DNA of 64,000 bases. It comes from Myxococcus stipitatus. GTDB taxonomy: Bacteria > Myxococcota > Myxococcia > Myxococcales > Myxococcaceae. A model generated the notes under the pieces. The model saw nothing but the letters and a program-made list of their open reading frames with translations. It was not told the origin of the DNA and did no database searches. Shown piece by piece: positions 33,759-42,836 of this stretch. Positions within the stretch are counted from its first letter, which is position 1; each line of letters begins with the position of its first letter. Location of the stretch: the NCBI RefSeq assembly GCF_021412625.1, contig NZ_JAKCFI010000014.1, forward strand, positions 62,001-126,000, written 5' to 3'. The position numbers and the translations under genes were made by a program.

Positions 33759-34701
33759 GACCGCCCTCCCATCCGGACCGCGAGGAGGGACACGCGACGC
33801 ACGAGCACGAGGTGGGAAACCATGGCTGCGGCGCAGCATGCGCCAGCGGAGCGCGCGCTCCAAGTCGAGCCCGCTGTGCGCCTCCAGGTCCCGCGAGTCC
33901 TCGTGCTGCTTTGTGTCCCGAGCATCGGGGCGGCACGGACGGAGGAGGCAGCGCTCGCCTGAAACCGGTCCGGGGTGGGTGGGCGCCGGAGCCACCGGCG
34001 GGGCCGCATGGCCCCAGTGGGCCCCGCATGGCGGCGCTTGCCTGGCGGGGCCAGACGCTCCTCGGTGGTGGGGGCCTCGATGCGCGAAGCCCCCTGGCCT
34101 CGTCCTGATGGAGCGGGCGCGAGGAGCATGGCGGTGCTTGCCTGGCGGGGCCAGACGGTCGCCTGTGGTGGGGGCCTCGATGCGTGAAGCCCCCTGGCCT
34201 CGTCCTGATGGAGCGGGGCGCGAGGAGCATGGCGGCGCTTGCCTGGCGCGGCCAGACGCTCCTCGGTGGTGGGGGCCTTGATGCGCGAAGGCCCCTCGCC
34301 TCGTCCTGATGGAGCGGGCGCGAGGACGAAGTGCCCGTCGCCGTCGCGCGGGAAGAGGAGGACGCGAGGCCTTCGCCAACTCGCGGGGTGGGCGGAGGCC
34401 GTGTCCCGCGCGGGGCGCGGGATGCGCGGGCCTCCACGGTGTCTCGGGCCGTCTGGCTCCGAGGACGGCGACAGGCCGGCTCGGGACGCCGGCCTCGCCG
34501 GGAGGGCTCCACGCCGGAGCGATTCCTGGAGGACGCACCCGTGGCCCCGGGGCGCCGGGCGTCGGTGGGCGCCGTGGGCGCGCGCGACATCTGGCTGGAG
34601 GTCCGTGGGGACCTGCGGCAGAACGGGCGTGGCGGGCGGAGCGTGGCCGCGCCGAGGGCGTGGCGGAGGGCGGCAGTCACGGCGAGGGAGTCGCGGGTGT
34701 C
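33759..34701. other. Long non-coding region upstream of MFS and AEC genes
   Basis: This divergent gap is almost 1 kb. Its centre holds the three tandem copies described separately. Open frames cross it on both strands, among them one of about 125 codons ending at 34705 on the + strand, but they have arginine/glycine/proline-rich translations without motifs. The sequence at about 33830-33970 translates on the minus strand to a stretch ending in ERALRWRMLRR that might be a gene relic. I cannot support a gene here. Confidence 0.55.
34026..34326. repeat. Three tandem copies of a roughly 100-bp unit
   Basis: The unit starts GCATGGCGGCGCTTGCCTGG and ends with GAGCGGGCGCGAGGA. Copies run 34026-34125, 34126-34226 and 34227-34326 and are about 90 % or more identical by eye, with one single-base insertion in the second. 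Within each unit, GGGGGCCT and GAAGCCCCC form an inverted repeat around a central CGATGCG. The unit length is not a multiple of three in all copies, so it is not a protein repeat. Confidence 0.85.
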
Positions 34702-35607
34702 ATGAGTCAGGTCATCGGGTTGCTGGGGACGTGTCTGGTGCTGGGCGTTCTGGCCCGGCGCAGCGGCAAGTTCCCCGAGGGGTCCGCGGGGCCGTTCAAC
34801 ACCTTCGTGCTGTACGTGGCGCTGCCGGCGCTGGTGCTGCGGGTGATGCACCGGCTGGAGTTCGTGCCGTCGCTGCTGGTGGCCGCCGTGGTGCCGTGGC
34901 TGTACTACCTGGCCGCCGGTCCGTTCTTCCGGTGGCTGGGGCCGAAGCTGGGCCTGTCGAAGGCGTCCGTGGCGGCGCTGGTGCTGACGGGCGGGCTGGG
35001 CAACACGGCCTTCGTGGGGCTGCCCATGGCGGAGGCGCTGCTGGGGCAGGAGGGCCTGGCGGTGGCGGTGGTGGCGGATCAACTCGGCTCGTTCCTGGTG
35101 CTGTCCACCCTGGCGACGCTGGCGGCGGCGAAGGCGGGCGCGGAGGCGGAGCTGCCCGCGAGCGCGCTGGCGCGCAAGGTGGCCACCTTCCCCCCGTTCG
35201 TGGCGCTGGTGCTGGCGTTGTTGCTGCGGCCGGTGAGCTATCCCCTCTGGGTCGACGCGGTGCTGGAGCGGCTGGGCGCGCTGCTGACGCCGCTGGCGCT
35301 GTTCTCCGTGGGGTTGCAGCTGCGGCTGTCGGGCGTGAGGGCGCGGCTGCCGGCGCTCACCCTGGGCCTCTCCTACAAGCTGCTGCTGGTGCCGGGCGTG
35401 GTGGCGCTGGGGCTGTGGGCCCTGCCCGGCCTGTCGCCGGTGGTGGTGCAGGCCACGCTGCTCCAGTCGGCCATGGCGCCCATGGTGAGCGCCGCCATCC
35501 TCGCCGCCGAGCACCGGCTGGACCCGGAGCTGTCCGTGCTGATGGTGGGCGTGGGCATCCCCCTGTCCTTCCTCTCCGCGCCCGCGATGCTCTGGCTGGT
35601 GCGCTGA
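34702..35607 (+). CDS. AEC family permease (auxin efflux carrier-like)
   Basis: This 301-residue protein has about ten membrane spans in two five-span halves, as in the AEC transporters. Family landmarks are LYVALPALVLRVMHR in the second span and LTGGLGNTAFVGLPMAEALLG, which holds the unwound Asn/Pro region. LLQSAMAPMVSAAILA lies in the second half. Such proteins in bacteria export or exchange small carboxylates and similar anions; the substrate here is unknown. The start at 34702 is the only ATG near the first span. It stands alone between the repeat region and the nucleotidyltransferase-like gene. Confidence 0.88.
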   Translation: MSQVIGLLGTCLVLGVLARRSGKFPEGSAGPFNTFVLYVALPALVLRVMHRLEFVPSLLVAAVVPWLYYLAAGPFFRWLGPKLGLSKASVAALVLTGGLGNTAFVGLPMAEALLGQEGLAVAVVADQLGSFLVLSTLATLAAAKAGAEAELPASALARKVATFPPFVALVLALLLRPVSYPLWVDAVLERLGALLTPLALFSVGLQLRLSGVRARLPALTLGLSYKLLLVPGVVALGLWALPGLSPVVVQATLLQSAMAPMVSAAILAAEHRLDPELSVLMVGVGIPLSFLSAPAMLWLVR

Positions 35608-35711
35608 AGCCGCGGCGGGTGACGCGGGCGCGCCACGGCTGCCCGCCTGCCCGTCGGCCGGGTGCGCGGACGGCTCGCTGAAGTGCAGGCCGCGCTCCCT
35701 ATCTTCCCTGC

Positions 35712-36566
35712 ATGGCCGAGCAACCACCGAAGGCCTCCGGCGCGCCCGGAGGAGACCCGAGGCGGATGGAGGTCCGGCGCTCCGTGGCGGAGCTGGGCGC
35801 GCGCACCTATGCCATCCAACTGCTTTCCGACGCGGGCATCCCGTTCCTGGTGGGCGGGGCCTATGCCTTCGCCCACTACACGGGCATCTACCGCGACACC
35901 AAGGACCTCGACCTGTTCCTCCACAAGGAGGACGCCGACCGGGCCATCTCCCTGCTGGCGCGCAACGAGTGGCGCACCGAGCACGACGTGCACGGCTGGC
36001 TCCACAAGGCCTTCTGGGAGGACTTCCTCGTCGACCTCATCTTCGGCTCGGGCAACGGCATCACCGCCATCGACGAGGCCTGGTTCGCGCACGCCGTCCC
36101 CGCGCAGGTGCTGGGCTGCACGTGTCGCGTGCCGCCCGCCGAGGAGATCTTCTGGAGCAAGGCCTTCGTCCTCGAGCGCGAGCGCTTCGACGGCCACGAG
36201 CTGACCCACCTGCTGTTGAAGACGGGGCCCACGTTCGACTGGCAGCGGCTGCTGCGCCGCTTCGACCGGTACTGGGAGGTGCTGCTGTCGCACCTGCTCT
36301 TCTTCCGCTTCGCCTACCCGTCCGACCGGGCCACCGTCCCGGACTGGCTGATGACGGAGCTGCTCACCCGCGCGGAGAACTCCGTGGAGCAGGGGAACTG
36401 GGCCCGGCGCGTCTGCCGGGGGCGGCTGCTGTCCCCGGTCAGCTACCACGTGGACGTCGACGAGTGGGGCTACGAGGACGGCCAGGCGTGGGACGCCCGC
36501 GAGCGGGGCAGCCCCGACCCGTCGTTGACCTCGGGCGGCGCGCCGGACCCCCACGGACCGCACTGA
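35712..36566 (+). CDS. Nucleotidyltransferase-fold protein
   Basis: The 284-residue protein carries a minimal nucleotidyltransferase motif at about 45-72: LVGGAYAFAHYTGIYRDTKD, then LDLFL. This gives the GG loop and the paired acidic residues (Asp-x-Asp) that bind metal. The C-terminal half is helical (LLLKTGPTFDWQRLLRRFD onward) and could hold the substrate. It resembles the broad group that includes AbiEii-like toxins and aminoglycoside-type transferases, but no antitoxin gene is adjacent. The tail is rich in charged and proline residues. Substrate unknown. Confidence 0.75.
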   Translation: MAEQPPKASGAPGGDPRRMEVRRSVAELGARTYAIQLLSDAGIPFLVGGAYAFAHYTGIYRDTKDLDLFLHKEDADRAISLLARNEWRTEHDVHGWLHKAFWEDFLVDLIFGSGNGITAIDEAWFAHAVPAQVLGCTCRVPPAEEIFWSKAFVLERERFDGHELTHLLLKTGPTFDWQRLLRRFDRYWEVLLSHLLFFRFAYPSDRATVPDWLMTELLTRAENSVEQGNWARRVCRGRLLSPVSYHVDVDEWGYEDGQAWDARERGSPDPSLTSGGAPDPHGPH

Positions 36567-36655
36567 CGGACGGGCCCTCGCCAGGGCGGGCCTGAGCACA
36601 CCGTGTTCACGGCCCTACCTTTCCCCCACGGCAGAGAGTCAAGGCGGGGGCACCC

Positions 36656-37318
36656 ATGTCCGCACCATCGCGCGTCTTCACGAAGCTGAGCGCCATCCTG
36701 CTCGCGGCCGGGCTCGTCTCGCCCGCGAGCGCCCAGCTGGCCGCCACCGCGCGCGGCGGCCCCATCCAGCTGCGGGTCGGCGACGCGTCGCTCGCCGTGT
36801 CGGTCGACGCCGACACGGTGCGAGGTGGCGGCTTCGCGTTGCGCCGCACGGGCTCGCGCCTCACCGGCACCGTGCGCGGCGGCAACCTGGACCTCGGCTG
36901 GCGTCGCGGCGGCGTGTCGGGCCGCGTGGGCGTGGAGGACGTGCGCCTGGAGCTGTCGCGCATCGCCTCCGAGCAGGGCCTGCGCCTCGACGGGGAGCTG
37001 GCGAGCTGGGACACGTCGCTCATCCTGTCGCCGCTGGGCATCACCGGCTCGGTGGGCGGGTGCGACTATTCGATGACGGTGGCGGGCGGACAGTACACCG
37101 GCTGGCGCACCTGCCAGGAGGAGAATGGCGGCGAGCCCACCGCCGTCACGCTCGGCCTGCCGGAGCAGATCCACGACCTGGACGACGCCGAGCAGGCCAC
37201 GCTGGTGGCGCTGCTGCTCTCCGAGAAGGGCATCGCGCCGACGCCGCCCCGCGCCACGCCGGGCCCCGGACGCACCGTGGAGGGCCCGGGCTCACCGGAC
37301 GCCCCACGGAGACGGTGA
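36656..37318 (+). CDS. Secreted protein of unknown function
   Basis: The 220-residue protein has a signal peptide cut near Ala26 (PASAQ). The mature part is beta-rich, with repeated glycine-containing strands (RGGPIQLRVGD, RGGGFALRRTGS, RGGNLDLGWRRGG). Two cysteines (GGCDYS, WRTCQEE) probably form a disulphide. An acidic helical stretch and a proline-rich tail follow. It could be a small periplasmic or outer-membrane-associated protein. I do not recognise the family. It is preceded by an 89-base gap and stands alone. Confidence 0.66.
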   Translation: MSAPSRVFTKLSAILLAAGLVSPASAQLAATARGGPIQLRVGDASLAVSVDADTVRGGGFALRRTGSRLTGTVRGGNLDLGWRRGGVSGRVGVEDVRLELSRIASEQGLRLDGELASWDTSLILSPLGITGSVGGCDYSMTVAGGQYTGWRTCQEENGGEPTAVTLGLPEQIHDLDDAEQATLVALLLSEKGIAPTPPRATPGPGRTVEGPGSPDAPRRR

Positions 37319-37398
37319 GCGGCGTGTGTGGAGTGGACGGGACGCGCGCGGTGGCGCGAGCGTGACGCGCCACCGGAGTGGGTGGGGAACAGAGGGCC

Positions 37399-37608
37399 TC
37401 AGGCCGACGCGGACATGCCGAAGGACAGCTCGACGCCGGACTCCTTCACGCGCATGCGAGGCTTGGACAGCCAGTGGCACTTCGGACAGTAGCTGTGCGC
37501 GCCGGCCGGACTGGCCCGCACCGTCACGGCTCCACCACAGAGCACACAACCGTCAGGCAGGACGAAGTCGGCGAACCGCTCGCCGATGTTGCTCTCGAAT
37601 TCGGTCAT
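37399..37608 (-). CDS. Small zinc-ribbon protein
   Basis: The 69-residue protein has a four-cysteine zinc-binding pattern, CVLC and CPKC separated by about 16 residues. The N-terminal part is acidic and the short C-terminal part is beta-rich. It has no membrane span, so it is probably a cytoplasmic protein binding nucleic acid or another protein. It converges with the secreted protein gene at 36656 and is upstream of nothing on its strand. Function unknown. Confidence 0.65.
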   Translation of the reverse strand: MTEFESNIGERFADFVLPDGCVLCGGAVTVRASPAGAHSYCPKCHWLSKPRMRVKESGVELSFGMSASA

Positions 37609-37852
37609 GCCCTTGAGTTAACGCAGCCAGCGCGCCGCACAAGGCGACCTCGTGGTGCGAGACGGCCACGCACCGCTGGCGCACCCATGCTCACCTGGAA
37701 GCGAGCAGGCGGGCGACCAGGCCATTCCTGCAATCCTTACCGTCGGCGCGGGGGAGTGACGGGCCGCGGACACCGCAACCCCTGGCGGGAGCGTGGAAGG
37801 GCTGGCACGTGGATTGATTCGTCGTGGCCAGGACGCGGGAGAGGGGGATGGC

Positions 37853-38056
37853 ATGGCTGGCGTGCAACGGGTGGAGGTGCGGCGGACGCGTGGGGGTTGG
37901 GGCGTAGAGGTGCACACGGGGGAGGGAGAGGTGCGCTGCTACCGCTACCGGAGCGAGGCGCAGGCGCGCTTCTTCGCGGCGGTGTTCCAGCTGGGGCCCC
38001 GGGTGCTCCCGCCCGAGAGCGCCCCCCGCAGGGGGAAGGCCCGCCGGGCGGCCTGA
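37853..38056 (+). CDS. Small basic protein of unknown function
   Basis: The 67-residue protein (MAGVQRVEVRRTRGGWGVEV start) has a beta-hairpin-like first half and a helix (YRSEAQARFFAAVFQLGPR), then a basic end. GAGGGGG lies seven bases upstream of the ATG. A TGGCACG-TGGA-TTGAT sequence at 37803-37818 resembles a sigma-54 promoter but lacks the GC of the -12 box. No family recognised. Confidence 0.55.
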   Translation: MAGVQRVEVRRTRGGWGVEVHTGEGEVRCYRYRSEAQARFFAAVFQLGPRVLPPESAPRRGKARRAA

Positions 38057-38157
38057 GGGCCCCACCCGTGGGGGCGGCGGGGCCCTCCGAGCCTCCAGGC
38101 GGGGCCGCCGTGGCTTCCCTCTACCCTTGCGGGCGGGATTCGGAGAGGCTCCGGCCC

Positions 38158-38442
38158 ATGAGTGACGCGACGAAGCCCTTCCTCCATCGGCCCAACCGGC
38201 AGCACATCACCAAGGAGCCGGACCCGTCGGGCCGCTGGTCCACGCAGTTCCCCGACATGATTGGCTACGGCAGCCAGGGCGGCGGCAAGGTGCCGGCCGA
38301 CTTCGGCTGGAACACCAACCCCAAGCAGTGGCAGGAGGAGATGACGCCCAACACGCTGGCGGAGCGCTTCAACGAGCTGCGCGTGCTGCCGGTGAAGCCG
38401 GAGGCCCCGGCCCTGCCCGAGTCCACGACTCCGGCGAAGTAG
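38158..38442 (+). CDS. Small protein of unknown function
   Basis: This 94-residue protein is soluble and has a composition unlike a chance frame: histidine, asparagine, tryptophan and glutamine are well represented (HRPNRQHITKEPDPSGRWS, WNTNPKQWQEEMTPNTLAE). It has no cysteine, signal peptide or membrane span. I do not recognise a family. It follows the gene at 37853 by 101 bases on the same strand and converges with the gene at 38464. Confidence 0.6.
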   Translation: MSDATKPFLHRPNRQHITKEPDPSGRWSTQFPDMIGYGSQGGGKVPADFGWNTNPKQWQEEMTPNTLAERFNELRVLPVKPEAPALPESTTPAK

Positions 38443-38463
38443 TCCGTCGCCCCGCGCGGCCCG

Positions 38464-39657
38464 CTAGCTGAAGGGCAGCGCCGCGAGCCTCTCGCGGAAG
38501 CGCTCCAGCAGGCCGCGCGCGGTGGCCGCGTCCAGGCCCTCGGCGGCCTCCTGTCGCGCCTTGCGCAGGAAGCCGTCGAACGGGGCCGAGCGTCCGTAGA
38601 GCGCCGCCGCCGTGTCCACCGCGTCCGCGAGCACCCGCGCCGCGCCCCGTGAGCCGAGCGCCAGGTGCATCTCCGCCTGCTCCAGCTTCGCGCCGCAGGA
38701 GGCCCACACCTTGCGGTCGTGCACCGTGAGCCACGCGCGCGTCACGTCCTCCGTCGTCTCGTCGAGGAAGGCGAGGAACGGCTCGACGAGGCCGGGCAGC
38801 GTCTGCGCCGCAAGCTCGGCGCGCGCCCCTTCCTCCTGCACGCGCGCGCGCAGCCGCAGCACCGTGTGCTTCTGCGGCGTGCGCAGCGCCACGGAGGCGG
38901 GCAGGGTGATGAAGGCGGACAGGCTCTCCGCCACCTGTCGCGCCAGCGCGGGCCGCGACGCGGGCTCCGCCTTCGCCGCGCGCTCCAGCCGCCCCTGCAG
39001 CGAGCGACGCAGGTCCGCCGCCGCCGCGCGCAGGGCCGCCCTCGCGCCCACTTGATGGACGTAGCCGGGCACCACGTCCTCGCGACGCACGTCCTCGAAG
39101 GCCGCCGCCGTCAGGTACACCAGGTCGCCGATGCGCACGCGGAAGTCCGCGCGGAACGCCTGCAGCTCCGCCATCAGCGTCCAGCGGTCGCTCACCACCT
39201 CCGGCCGCCGCATCTGCTGGCCCAGCTCCGACACGCGCTTCGACAGCCGCTCCGCGCTCGCGTGGAGCACCGCCTCGACCTCCTGCGCCAGCCGCTCGTC
39301 GGAGCTGGCGGGAGGCGGCGCCCAGCCCTCGTCGCCGGGGCCCGCGGGCCGCGAGGGCGGTGGGAACTCCTTGTGGATGGCGGTGACCAGCTGGTTGACG
39401 CCCACCAGCGTGTCGCCGATGGCCGGCGCCATCGTCTCCCACAGCGCCAGGTCCGCGCCCTCGTCCGGCTCCACCGTGGTGGGCTCGTACTTCGCGATGC
39501 TCAGGTGCCCCAGCCGGTCGATGGCCACCGCCGCGGCGCGGTGGACGCGCACGAGGCGGTCCGCCACGTGCCTGTCGGTGATCGACTCGAGGAGCTCCTC
39601 CAGCCGGGAGGGCAGCGCGTCCGGAGGGATGCGGGGCTTGGGAATCGGCGCGGGCAT
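38464..39657 (-). CDS. Helical cytoplasmic protein of unknown function
   Basis: The 397-residue protein is predicted to be almost wholly alpha-helical and charged (RLEELLESITDRHVADRLVR near the start; RAALRAAAADLRRSLQGRLE in the middle). It has no signal peptide, membrane span or catalytic motif. The start at 39657 is the last ATG before the helical body; it has no obvious ribosome binding site, and the frame stays open to 39930. It is divergent from the alpha-2-macroglobulin operon with a 98-base gap. Function unknown. Confidence 0.65.
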   Translation of the reverse strand: MPAPIPKPRIPPDALPSRLEELLESITDRHVADRLVRVHRAAAVAIDRLGHLSIAKYEPTTVEPDEGADLALWETMAPAIGDTLVGVNQLVTAIHKEFPPPSRPAGPGDEGWAPPPASSDERLAQEVEAVLHASAERLSKRVSELGQQMRRPEVVSDRWTLMAELQAFRADFRVRIGDLVYLTAAAFEDVRREDVVPGYVHQVGARAALRAAAADLRRSLQGRLERAAKAEPASRPALARQVAESLSAFITLPASVALRTPQKHTVLRLRARVQEEGARAELAAQTLPGLVEPFLAFLDETTEDVTRAWLTVHDRKVWASCGAKLEQAEMHLALGSRGAARVLADAVDTAAALYGRSAPFDGFLRKARQEAAEGLDAATARGLLERFRERLAALPFS

Positions 39658-39755
39658 TCGGCGCGGCACGCTAGCGCGCACCAGCCCCCGGAGTCGAAGC
39701 GCCCCCGCTGGGAGCAAGGCGGCCTCCCGGCATAGAGTCGCGCAGGGGAGAACGC

Positions 39756-42700
39756 ATGAAAGACGGATTTCGCCGACACCTGAAGGTGGGCGCGCTGCTG
39801 GCGCTCCCGCTCGTGGGCCTCTGGCTGCTGGCGTCATGGGACCTGTGTCTGTCCGCGCGGGTGTTCCGGGGGGTGCGCATCCAGGAGTGCCCGGACGGGA
39901 GCTTCCGGCAGACGGTGGGTGTGGAGGCACTCGCCCTGGCGCGGGGCGTCGCGGGCGAGGTCGCCGTTTGGGCGGACGCGCATGCCCCCAGGGCGGAGAC
40001 GGGCGAGGTGATGCGCGGGCGGGTGGTGCGCGGCTCGGTGGAGCTGTTCCTGGTGGACGCGGACGAGAAGCAGACGCCGCTGTCGCCGGACGAGGACTCC
40101 GCCTGGAAGAGGGATGACCTCGGCGTGCTGCGCGCGCGCGTCAAGCTGCCGTGGGTGCCGGACGGGGACTACCGGCTGCGCGCCCGCGTCCACACGCCGC
40201 TGGGCACGGATTCCGTCGACGCGGCGCTCGCGCTGTACTCGCGCGCGGCGGTGCATGTGCTGACGGACCGCCCGCTGTACGAGCCCGGCCACGAGGTGCG
40301 CTTCCGCGCGGTGGCGCTGGCCGCGAAGGACCTGTCGCCGCTCGAGGGGCGTCCCGGGACGTGGTTCGTGAAGGACCCCTTCGGCGAGGTGGTGCTGGAG
40401 GAGCGCGCCCCGGCGGGGCCGTGGGGGGTCGTGGCCGGGGCCCTGCCGCTGGACCGGGGCGCGCCCACGGGCACGTGGACGGTGTCGTGGGCGAGCGGCA
40501 CGGCGCGGAGCATCGCCACGTTCCAGGTGGAGCCCTTCACCCTGCCGCGCTTCCGCGTGGAGGCGGCGGGCCTGGCGCCCTACTTCCGGGCGGGGGACGT
40601 GCCGGAGGTGGAGGGACGGGTGACGTATGCCTCGGGCGCCCCGGTGGTGGACGCGGAGGTGGAGTTCGAGTGGACCCCGGGCGGGAGCTGGCCTCCGCCT
40701 TCCGAGTGGAGCGCGGGAGCCCTGCCGCGGCGCGCGCGCTCCGACGCGGCGGGGCGCTTCCGCGTGAAGCTGCCCCGGGTGCCTCCGGACCTGCGCGGCG
40801 AGAACACGCTCTCCGCGGTGGTGTCCGCGCGGGACGCCGCGGGGGACCGGGTGGCGGGGGCCGTGCGGCTGCTGCTCGTCGAGGACTCCCTGTCGGTGTC
40901 CGCGGTGACGGAGCTGGCGGATGGGCTCGTCGAGGGCTTCAACAACCGCGTCTACCTGCGCGTGCAGACGCCGGACGGACGCGTGCTGCCGGGCGCGGAG
41001 GTGCGGGTGAGGCGCGAGTGGGACCCGCGCGACGAGGGCGTGCGCGCGGTGGCGGACGAGGACGGCGTGGCCTCCTTCCAGCTGGACCCGGGGCCCCCGG
41101 TCAACGTGGTGGTGCCGCCCATGCCGGTGCGGCGCGTGGCGCCTCCTCCCCCGGTGCGCCTGGCCTGGGCGAGGGACCTGCTGGCGCAGGGGGTGGACGC
41201 GTCGCCCCGGGACCTGGTCGCGCTGGAGGGCTGGCTGCCGGCGCTCGTCCCGTGCGCGCGCTTCGTCAGCGAGAACGTGAGCGCCCAGGAGGTCGAGGTG
41301 GCGCTGCGCGCCGGTCCGGGGGGCGCCGTGGTGGATGTTGTGACGCGCGACGAGCCGCTGGCCACCTGCGTGGGCGGCGTGCTGCGGGGCCGTGCGTTCC
41401 CCTCGCCGGGCGAGCGGGTGCTGCGCATCGGGCTGAACCTGAACTCGATGGACGTGCCCGGCCTGTCGCTCGACACGACGCCGGCCTTCGGTGAGGAGCG
41501 TCACATGGCGGCGCTGCTGTCGAACGCGGCGCTGGACGCGCGCGCCTGCCTTCCCTCGAAGCTGGAGCGGTCCATGGTGCTTCCCGCGACGCTCGTCTGG
41601 CGCCGGAGCGCGCGGGGCGAGGTGTCGACGTCGTGGATTCCCACGCCGAAGTCGGGCGACACGGCGCTGCTCCAGGCGGTGCCCTGCGTCCAGGAGCGCT
41701 TCGCGCGCCTGCGCGCCGAGGAGGGCGCGAACGCGCAGGACGAGGCCATGGGGCTGGTGCGTTTCTCGGCGCACCCCGCCCGAGGCGTCCAGCCGGCGGA
41801 CGTGCCCTCCGCGACCACCTTCCTGGGCTACGAGCTGCGGGTGTCCGCGAAGGTGGAGGGGCGCGAGGTGGGCGACACGAAGCTGACGCTGCGCCCGGCG
41901 ACGGTGCCGCCGGCCCGCCTGCGCGCGACGCCGGTGCTGGCGAAGGCGGGCGAGGAGGTGCGCGTCGACCTGATGCGCGGCCCGGGCTTCTCGGGGACGC
42001 TGCCGAAGGAGCTCGTGCTCCAGGCGGGCGAACACACGCTGAAGGAGAAGCTGGCCAAGGGCGTCATGTCGGCGCGCTTCAAGCTGCCAGCGGACTTCGA
42101 GGGCTGGGCGGAGGCGCGCTGGGAGGGCGCGGTGGCGCGCGTCTTCGTGGCGCCGAAGGCCCGGCTCTCCGTGGAGGTCGCGTCGGAGCGGCCCGTGTAC
42201 GCGCCCGGCGCGCTGGCGCGGCTCGAGGTGCGCACGCAGGTGGATGGAAAGGCGGGGCCGGCGGCGGTGGGCCTGTTCGGCGTGGACGAGTCGCTGCAAC
42301 AGCTGGCGCCCCTGCTCGGCGTGGACGCCCTGGGCAGCGTGCGGCCGGCGCCGAAGGTGGATGTCCCCGCGTTCGGGGTGCATGACGGACAGGCGCTCGC
42401 CATGGGGCGCATCCGAGGCAACAACGCGATGGCCGCGGCCCTGCTGCGCGTGAGCGTGGTGCCCACGCACGAGACGGCCGAGCCCTGGACGGCGGCGAAC
42501 GCCGTCTCCGACTTCGCCCCGGACGCGGAGCTGACCGAGCCCTTCTACGCGGTGCTGAGCGAGCTGCACACCCGCGTTCGCGCCTGGGAGGAGAAGGCCG
42601 CGGAGGGAGAGACGCTGTCCGCCGAGGGCATGGCGAAGCTGTGGGAGCAGTCGCTGGAGGCCTGCGCCGCGCGCGGCGAGAAGGTGACGGACGCCTTCGG

Positions 42701-42836
42701 GCGGAAGCTGCGGCTGTCGCGACTGCCACAGGACCTGCTGTCGCTGACGGACCCTCGCGCCGTGGTCTTCGACGGGACACGGCTGCCGGAGGACGTGGAG
42801 AACTGGAACACGTGGGTCGCCCGGGAGGCGCCATGA
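39756..42836 (+). CDS. Alpha-2-macroglobulin-like protein, N-terminal half
   Basis: The 1,026-residue protein has an N-terminal membrane anchor or signal (about 11-30) and then a chain of beta-sandwich domains. The macroglobulin MG2 landmark lies at about 165-265 (VHVLTDRPLYEPGHEVRFRA), followed by further such domains. Bacterial alpha-2-macroglobulins are normally single proteins of 1,500-1,900 residues in the periplasm that trap proteases. Here the chain stops before the complement-type A2M domain, which begins the next gene. That gene's start overlaps this stop by four bases (ATGA), so both halves are translated together and probably assemble. A helical segment at about 940-1000 precedes the end. 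Confidence 0.8.
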   Translation: MKDGFRRHLKVGALLALPLVGLWLLASWDLCLSARVFRGVRIQECPDGSFRQTVGVEALALARGVAGEVAVWADAHAPRAETGEVMRGRVVRGSVELFLVDADEKQTPLSPDEDSAWKRDDLGVLRARVKLPWVPDGDYRLRARVHTPLGTDSVDAALALYSRAAVHVLTDRPLYEPGHEVRFRAVALAAKDLSPLEGRPGTWFVKDPFGEVVLEERAPAGPWGVVAGALPLDRGAPTGTWTVSWASGTARSIATFQVEPFTLPRFRVEAAGLAPYFRAGDVPEVEGRVTYASGAPVVDAEVEFEWTPGGSWPPPSEWSAGALPRRARSDAAGRFRVKLPRVPPDLRGENTLSAVVSARDAAGDRVAGAVRLLLVEDSLSVSAVTELADGLVEGFNNRVYLRVQTPDGRVLPGAEVRVRREWDPRDEGVRAVADEDGVASFQLDPGPPVNVVVPPMPVRRVAPPPPVRLAWARDLLAQGVDASPRDLVALEGWLPALVPCARFVSENVSAQEVEVALRAGPGGAVVDVVTRDEPLATCVGGVLRGRAFPSPGERVLRIGLNLNSMDVPGLSLDTTPAFGEERHMAALLSNAALDARACLPSKLERSMVLPATLVWRRSARGEVSTSWIPTPKSGDTALLQAVPCVQERFARLRAEEGANAQDEAMGLVRFSAHPARGVQPADVPSATTFLGYELRVSAKVEGREVGDTKLTLRPATVPPARLRATPVLAKAGEEVRVDLMRGPGFSGTLPKELVLQAGEHTLKEKLAKGVMSARFKLPADFEGWAEARWEGAVARVFVAPKARLSVEVASERPVYAPGALARLEVRTQVDGKAGPAAVGLFGVDESLQQLAPLLGVDALGSVRPAPKVDVPAFGVHDGQALAMGRIRGNNAMAAALLRVSVVPTHETAEPWTAANAVSDFAPDAELTEPFYAVLSELHTRVRAWEEKAAEGETLSAEGMAKLWEQSLEACAARGEKVTDAFGRKLRLSRLPQDLLSLTDPRAVVFDGTRLPEDVENWNTWVAREAP

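Noticed and set aside
34026..34326. Repeat-domain protein gene
   Set aside because: Copies differ by a single-base indel, so no frame is kept, and no start with a binding site was found.
34331..34705. Open frame of about 125 codons ahead of the AEC permease
   Set aside because: Arg/Gly/Pro-rich translation without structure, crossing into the permease start; no support.
32476..35727. Open frame of over 1,000 codons on the minus strand spanning the MFS gene, the repeats and the permease gene
   Set aside because: It is a shadow frame; the MFS protein is in another frame, and the repeats are not in phase.
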